A stretch of DNA of 64,000 nt from B73-G16 sp964611295 (GTDB taxonomy: Bacteria; Desulfobacterota; B13-G15): positions 149,092-213,091 of the forward strand of contig CAZSWV010000001.1 in assembly GCA_964611295.1 (NCBI GenBank), written 5' to 3'. Shown one piece after another: positions 61,473 through 64,000 of the stretch; the first letter of the stretch is position 1, and each line of letters begins with the position of its first letter. The translations under genes were made by a program, and so were the position numbers. The notes beneath the pieces are model-generated. The model did no database searches. It had not been told where the DNA came from and was given only the letters and a program-made list of their open reading frames with translations.

Positions 61473-61990
61473 ATGAACACAAAACCTCCAACTGGTGCAC
61501 TCAATAAGACGAAAACTCCTAAACCGATAAGTAAGGTAAGAGATGCCTCGACCTTACTCAGGCCATGAACTGACTCAAGTCCTAACACTTTAATCCATAG
61601 CCCATATAAGGATGCAATAAACCCCACATAGGGAATCCAACTTAGGAGGTTCACGACACTGCTATAGGCTACTATCCTGAAAGTCCCCTCGTACGTCCCC
61701 TTTCCTCCGAAAAGTTTAGTAGCAACGATGTATAAAACCCCTGCGCTTATAAAGGAGAGGAAAAAGACGTAAAGGGCAAAAAGCAAAAACGAAGGATCCC
61801 AAAGGGATAGGGAACGCAGTATACCCCATATGGCAAAACATATGCCCAAGTAAATTACTGGCCCCGAAAAGCCCACCTCCCTTGGCATGAAGAGGAAAAA
61901 GGTCTTAGGAGAAATCAGCACCTCTTTTGAAACGCGAAGGAAACTATTCAAGGCGTCTTTGGTGTTGAACTCCCTTTCTAGGACCTCCAC
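61463..61990 (-). CDS. Yip1-domain membrane protein
   Basis: 175 residues with an N-terminal cytoplasmic stretch and five transmembrane helices; VATKLFGGKGTYEGTFRIVAY and LLSWIPYVG are Yip1 motifs. Function in bacteria is unknown. GTG 61990 is preceded by GGGAGGTG. It overlaps gltX by 10 nt. Confidence 0.85.
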   Translation of the reverse strand: MEVLEREFNTKDALNSFLRVSKEVLISPKTFFLFMPREVGFSGPVIYLGICFAIWGILRSLSLWDPSFLLFALYVFFLSFISAGVLYIVATKLFGGKGTYEGTFRIVAYSSVVNLLSWIPYVGFIASLYGLWIKVLGLESVHGLSKVEASLTLLIGLGVFVLLSAPVGGFVFIWT

Positions 61991-62005
61991 CTTTACACCT
62001 CCCTT

Positions 62006-62542
62006 TTATAAGTTTGCCCTCTTTAGGACTTCTCCCTCAAGCGAAAGGACCTCTGCTTTTCCTTCTTCGAGGTCTATTATGGCAAAGGAAGGGGAACTAC
62101 CTTTGGGAAGGGCTAATGAGCCCGGGTTCAAGATCATGGTTTTGCCCCTTCTTTCTATAGTAGGTACATGTGTGTGTCCGCATATCAATAAGTCTACCTG
62201 AAAGTCCTCTACCCTTATCCCTTCCAGGTAGTGAGTCACCACGATTTTACAACCGTTTACAAAACAATAAGCGTAAGGAAAACTCAAAGGGTATCGAAGG
62301 AGCAACTGGTCTACATCTGCGTCGCAATTACCCCTGCAAAATACAAGCGGGACTTTAAGGTTATTGAGTTCTTCGACAAGCCCCCTAGGGTCGTATCCTT
62401 CAGGAAGGGGGTTCCGCGGACCATGGTAAAGGACATCACCTGCGTGTATGAGTAAGTCCGCTCCTTTCAGAAACTCCCTCCTGAACTTCTCCCAATTAGA
62501 CAGTCCACCGTGGGTGTCGCTTACTACAAAGATCCTTTTCAC
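62006..62542 (-). CDS. yfcE: YfcE-type phosphodiesterase
   Basis: 178 residues, calcineurin-like fold: VVSDTHGG, HAGDVLYHGPRNPLPEGY (the YfcE insertion), RGNCDAD, VTHY and CGHTHVP, LNPGSL. YfcE acts on phosphodiesters with Mn. Overlaps the DJ-1 gene by ATGA; 15 bp from yip1. Confidence 0.92.
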   Translation of the reverse strand: MKRIFVVSDTHGGLSNWEKFRREFLKGADLLIHAGDVLYHGPRNPLPEGYDPRGLVEELNNLKVPLVFCRGNCDADVDQLLLRYPLSFPYAYCFVNGCKIVVTHYLEGIRVEDFQVDLLICGHTHVPTIERRGKTMILNPGSLALPKGSSPSFAIIDLEEGKAEVLSLEGEVLKRANL

Positions 62543-63114
62543 CTTTCCAAAAGCTCCAATACCCTTTCGGCAAAGGCCTTTGCAGCCTCAGGGCCGTTGG
62601 CCGTGACTATTTTACCGTCTACCTCCACAGGTTTACCTGTGTAAATAGCCCCCTTTTGTTTTAGGGTTTCTGCCTCAGAAGGCCAAACAGTGGCCTTTTT
62701 GCCTTTCAATATTTCGGCCCTGGCCAGTATGCCAGAGGCAAGGCATATCGCTCCTACCACCTTTCCTTGGTCTACGGCCTCTCTTGCAAGCCTAAGGGCT
62801 ATCTGGTCTCCAAAATAGTCCTTTGCCCCCACCCCACCGACGAAAATAAGGGCCTTGTACTTCTTTAGATCGACCTCTTTAAGCGCTAGGTCTGGTTTTA
62901 CCCTCAAACCCAACATCCCCTTGGCCTCTCCCATGGCCTTGGAGGCTATCTCCACTTTGTAACCCTTTTCCTCAAACATGGCCTTAGGGATTGTAAGCTC
63001 TTCGTCCCTAAAACCTTCCTGCGCGATCACCATCAAGATGTTTCCCTTTTGGGCGTAGGCCAAAGACGAAACCAAGACCAAGGATAACCACCAAAGTTTA
63101 ACGAGGGGCTTCAT
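62539..63114 (-). CDS. Secreted DJ-1/PfpI-family protein
   Basis: 191 residues, with a signal peptide (cleavage near SSLAYAQ, about 22). The fold motifs EGFRDEELTIPKAMFEEKG and the nucleophile elbow GAICLASGILA (reactive Cys) are present. DJ-1/PfpI members are usually cytoplasmic; an exported one is unusual. Roles include proteolysis, glyoxalase or chaperone. It shares ATGA with both greA and yfcE. Confidence 0.85.
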   Translation of the reverse strand: MKPLVKLWWLSLVLVSSLAYAQKGNILMVIAQEGFRDEELTIPKAMFEEKGYKVEIASKAMGEAKGMLGLRVKPDLALKEVDLKKYKALIFVGGVGAKDYFGDQIALRLAREAVDQGKVVGAICLASGILARAEILKGKKATVWPSEAETLKQKGAIYTGKPVEVDGKIVTANGPEAAKAFAERVLELLER

Positions 63115-63578
63115 GGGCTTACCTCCAGTATGAGGTAACGCCTTCTCCCAGCTGGCACCACCACCTCCACCTCATCCCCTTCTTCTTTTCCGATGAGGGC
63201 CCTGGCTACTGGGGAATGTACCGAGATCTTGCCTGCTGAAGGATTTGCCTCTTCGCCTCCTACTATCTGGTATTCTATTACTCGACCATTGTCGAGGTCT
63301 CTAAGTTTTACTTTACAGCCAAAACAGACCTTCCCGTCCTGTGGGACGTCTTCCACGATTACAGCCCTGGCCAACTTGTCCTCAAGCTCCCTTATTTTGG
63401 CCTCGATAAAGGCTTGTTTCTCTTTAGCAGCGTGGTACTCAGCGTTTTCAGAAAGGTCACCAAAGGCCCTTGCCCTTTCGATCTCGGCAATGACTTTTGG
63501 TCTCTCCTCCCTTTTCAACCTCTCAAGTTCCTTCTTCAAAGCCTCATACCCTTCACGCGTTATGGGGATCTGCTTCAT
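63111..63578 (-). CDS. greA: Transcript cleavage factor GreA
   Basis: 155 residues: N-terminal coiled coil (about 1-75, with DLSENAEYHAAKE holding the acidic tip residues) and C-terminal FKBP-like domain (QIVGGEEANP, SPVARALIGKEEGD). It rescues backtracked RNA polymerase. ATG 63578 follows GGGGGTGG. It heads the long minus-strand run. Confidence 0.96.
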   Translation of the reverse strand: MKQIPITREGYEALKKELERLKREERPKVIAEIERARAFGDLSENAEYHAAKEKQAFIEAKIRELEDKLARAVIVEDVPQDGKVCFGCKVKLRDLDNGRVIEYQIVGGEEANPSAGKISVHSPVARALIGKEEGDEVEVVVPAGRRRYLILEVSP

Positions 63579-63623
63579 AACGCCTACACCACCCCCTTTG
63601 GAGTTCCTAAAAGGTCATGGAAA

Positions 63624-63632
63624 AATATAGCA
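63624..63632 (-). promoter_or_regulatory. Extended -10 promoter of the greA run
   Basis: Minus-strand TGC then TATATT, about 45 nt before ATG 63578, an extended -10; no clear -35. It may drive greA through lptG. Confidence 0.35.
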
Positions 63633-63675
63633 CTTGCTTTGGGGCGAATAAAGTCCGCTAAATCCGAAACCTCGG

Positions 63676-63703
63676 TTGAAAGTTTTCGTTATGGGGGTAT
63701 AAT
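63676..63703 (+). promoter_or_regulatory. Strong promoter, leaderless arrangement
   Basis: TTGAAA (63676-63681), 16-bp spacer and TATAAT (63698-63703), 7 nt before ATG 63711. Transcription should begin at or next to the A of ATG, and no ribosome site is present, so the message is predicted leaderless. Confidence 0.65.
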
Positions 63704-63710
63704 TGTTTAC

Positions 63711-64000
63711 ATGGTGAAGGGGAAAAAGTGGTTTTTAACGTTATTGCTTTTTACGTTTGTCCTTTTTGGCTCGGCGGAGAAATCTTTGGGGCAAGAGGAA
63801 ATAAGGGGTCCCTTTTCCCTTAAGGACCATGTGTTAAAGACCCCAAACGAGACCTTTGTGTTACGCGATGACGTAAAAGTGGTTACGTCCAGCGGTAAAC
63901 TCCTTTCTCCCGATAGCCTTCCTTTTGCTAGGTTGATAAGAGTCTACAAGGATGCCCAAGGTCGAGTAAAGGAAATAGTGATCTTGGGCTGGGAGGATTA
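63711..64000 (+). CDS. Small secreted protein, cut by the window edge
   Basis: From ATG 63711 the frame stays open for 96 codons to the end of the window, where only TA of the next codon is seen. A signal peptide is evident (basic start, LTLLLFTFVLFGSAEKSLG). The mature part is short, with strands around ETFVLRDDVKVVTSSGK and RLIRVYKDAQGRVKEIVIL. No family recognised. The strong leaderless promoter indicates good expression. Confidence 0.7.
   Translation, partial: MVKGKKWFLTLLLFTFVLFGSAEKSLGQEEIRGPFSLKDHVLKTPNETFVLRDDVKVVTSSGKLLSPDSLPFARLIRVYKDAQGRVKEIVILGWED

Noticed and set aside
1..64000. CRISPR arrays, insertion sequences, rRNA, prophage genes
   Set aside because: No evenly spaced repeats apart from the Pho box, no transposase or phage proteins, and no rRNA sequence seen.

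Overview
The window is 64 kb of densely packed bacterial chromosome with about 70 protein genes. I recognise no rRNA, tRNA, CRISPR array or insertion sequence. It looks like a draft or metagenome scaffold, because a run of exactly 100 N sits at 46586-46685. The organism is a diderm (Gram-negative) bacterium: there are LptF and LptG, heptosyltransferase and Kdo-kinase type LPS core genes, an ArnT-like lipid glycosyltransferase and several periplasmic proteins. Lys/Glu/Arg-rich proteins, heavy AGG use for arginine, frequent GTG/TTG starts, ATGA gene overlaps and the RtcB-archease pair suggest a thermophilic, deeply branching lineage (Aquificota- or Thermodesulfobacteriota-like). The sequence alone does not let me name it.

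Layout. 0-5.3 kb: a cyclic-nucleotide-domain protein reads left; tgt and a fur-feoA-feoB-pyrF run read right, with a Fur-box match on the fur start codon. 5.3-12.8 kb (minus): sir2, phoH, ybeY, then an ECF sigma / zinc anti-sigma / periplasmic Spy-like triad, a flavodoxin, an EamA transporter, an adenine-deaminase-like enzyme and a glycosyltransferase. 12.9-15.1 kb (plus): a FIST sensor and an HD-GYP phosphodiesterase. 15.1-21.3 kb (minus): DedA, ArnT-like transferase, DegT aminotransferase, ArnC-like transferase, Gfo/Idh oxidoreductase and a UPF0104 membrane protein, read as an aminosugar-lipid pathway. 21.3-28.1 kb: HAD phosphatase, larC, hemE-hemH-hemG, tsaC and a DUF72 gene on plus; a monooxygenase-fold protein on minus. 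cinA (28.1-29.3 kb) faces them on minus.

29.3-37.7 kb is a phosphate regulon: phoB-phoR, a ParB-fold gene on the other strand, then metallophosphoesterase-pstSCAB-phoU-inositol monophosphatase behind four exact 11-bp-spaced TTAACA-type repeats. 37.7-43.3 kb (minus) is a mixed operon of archease, rtcB, a MoeA/periplasmic-binding fusion, mogA, an FmdB zinc ribbon and fabH. The only gene-free stretch over 300 bp (43302-43724) lies upstream of it and holds decayed coding sequence and a possible 20-codon leader ORF. 43.7-48.3 kb is an AT-richer LPS core locus (GT9, GT2, Kdo kinase on minus; a broken ArnT-like gene and a GT4 on plus). 48.4-54.1 kb (plus) couples a membrane-anchored NEW3 protein with an ABC-2 exporter and an M16 peptidase. 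54.1-63.6 kb (minus) runs greA, a secreted DJ-1/PfpI protein, yfcE, yip1, gltX, smc, lptF, lptG and a UPF0045 protein. A small secreted protein begins at 63711 and runs to the window edge.

All seven convergent gene pairs overlap or lie within 6 bp, leaving no room for ordinary terminators. Several promoters place -10 boxes so close to start codons that mRNAs would be leaderless or nearly so.
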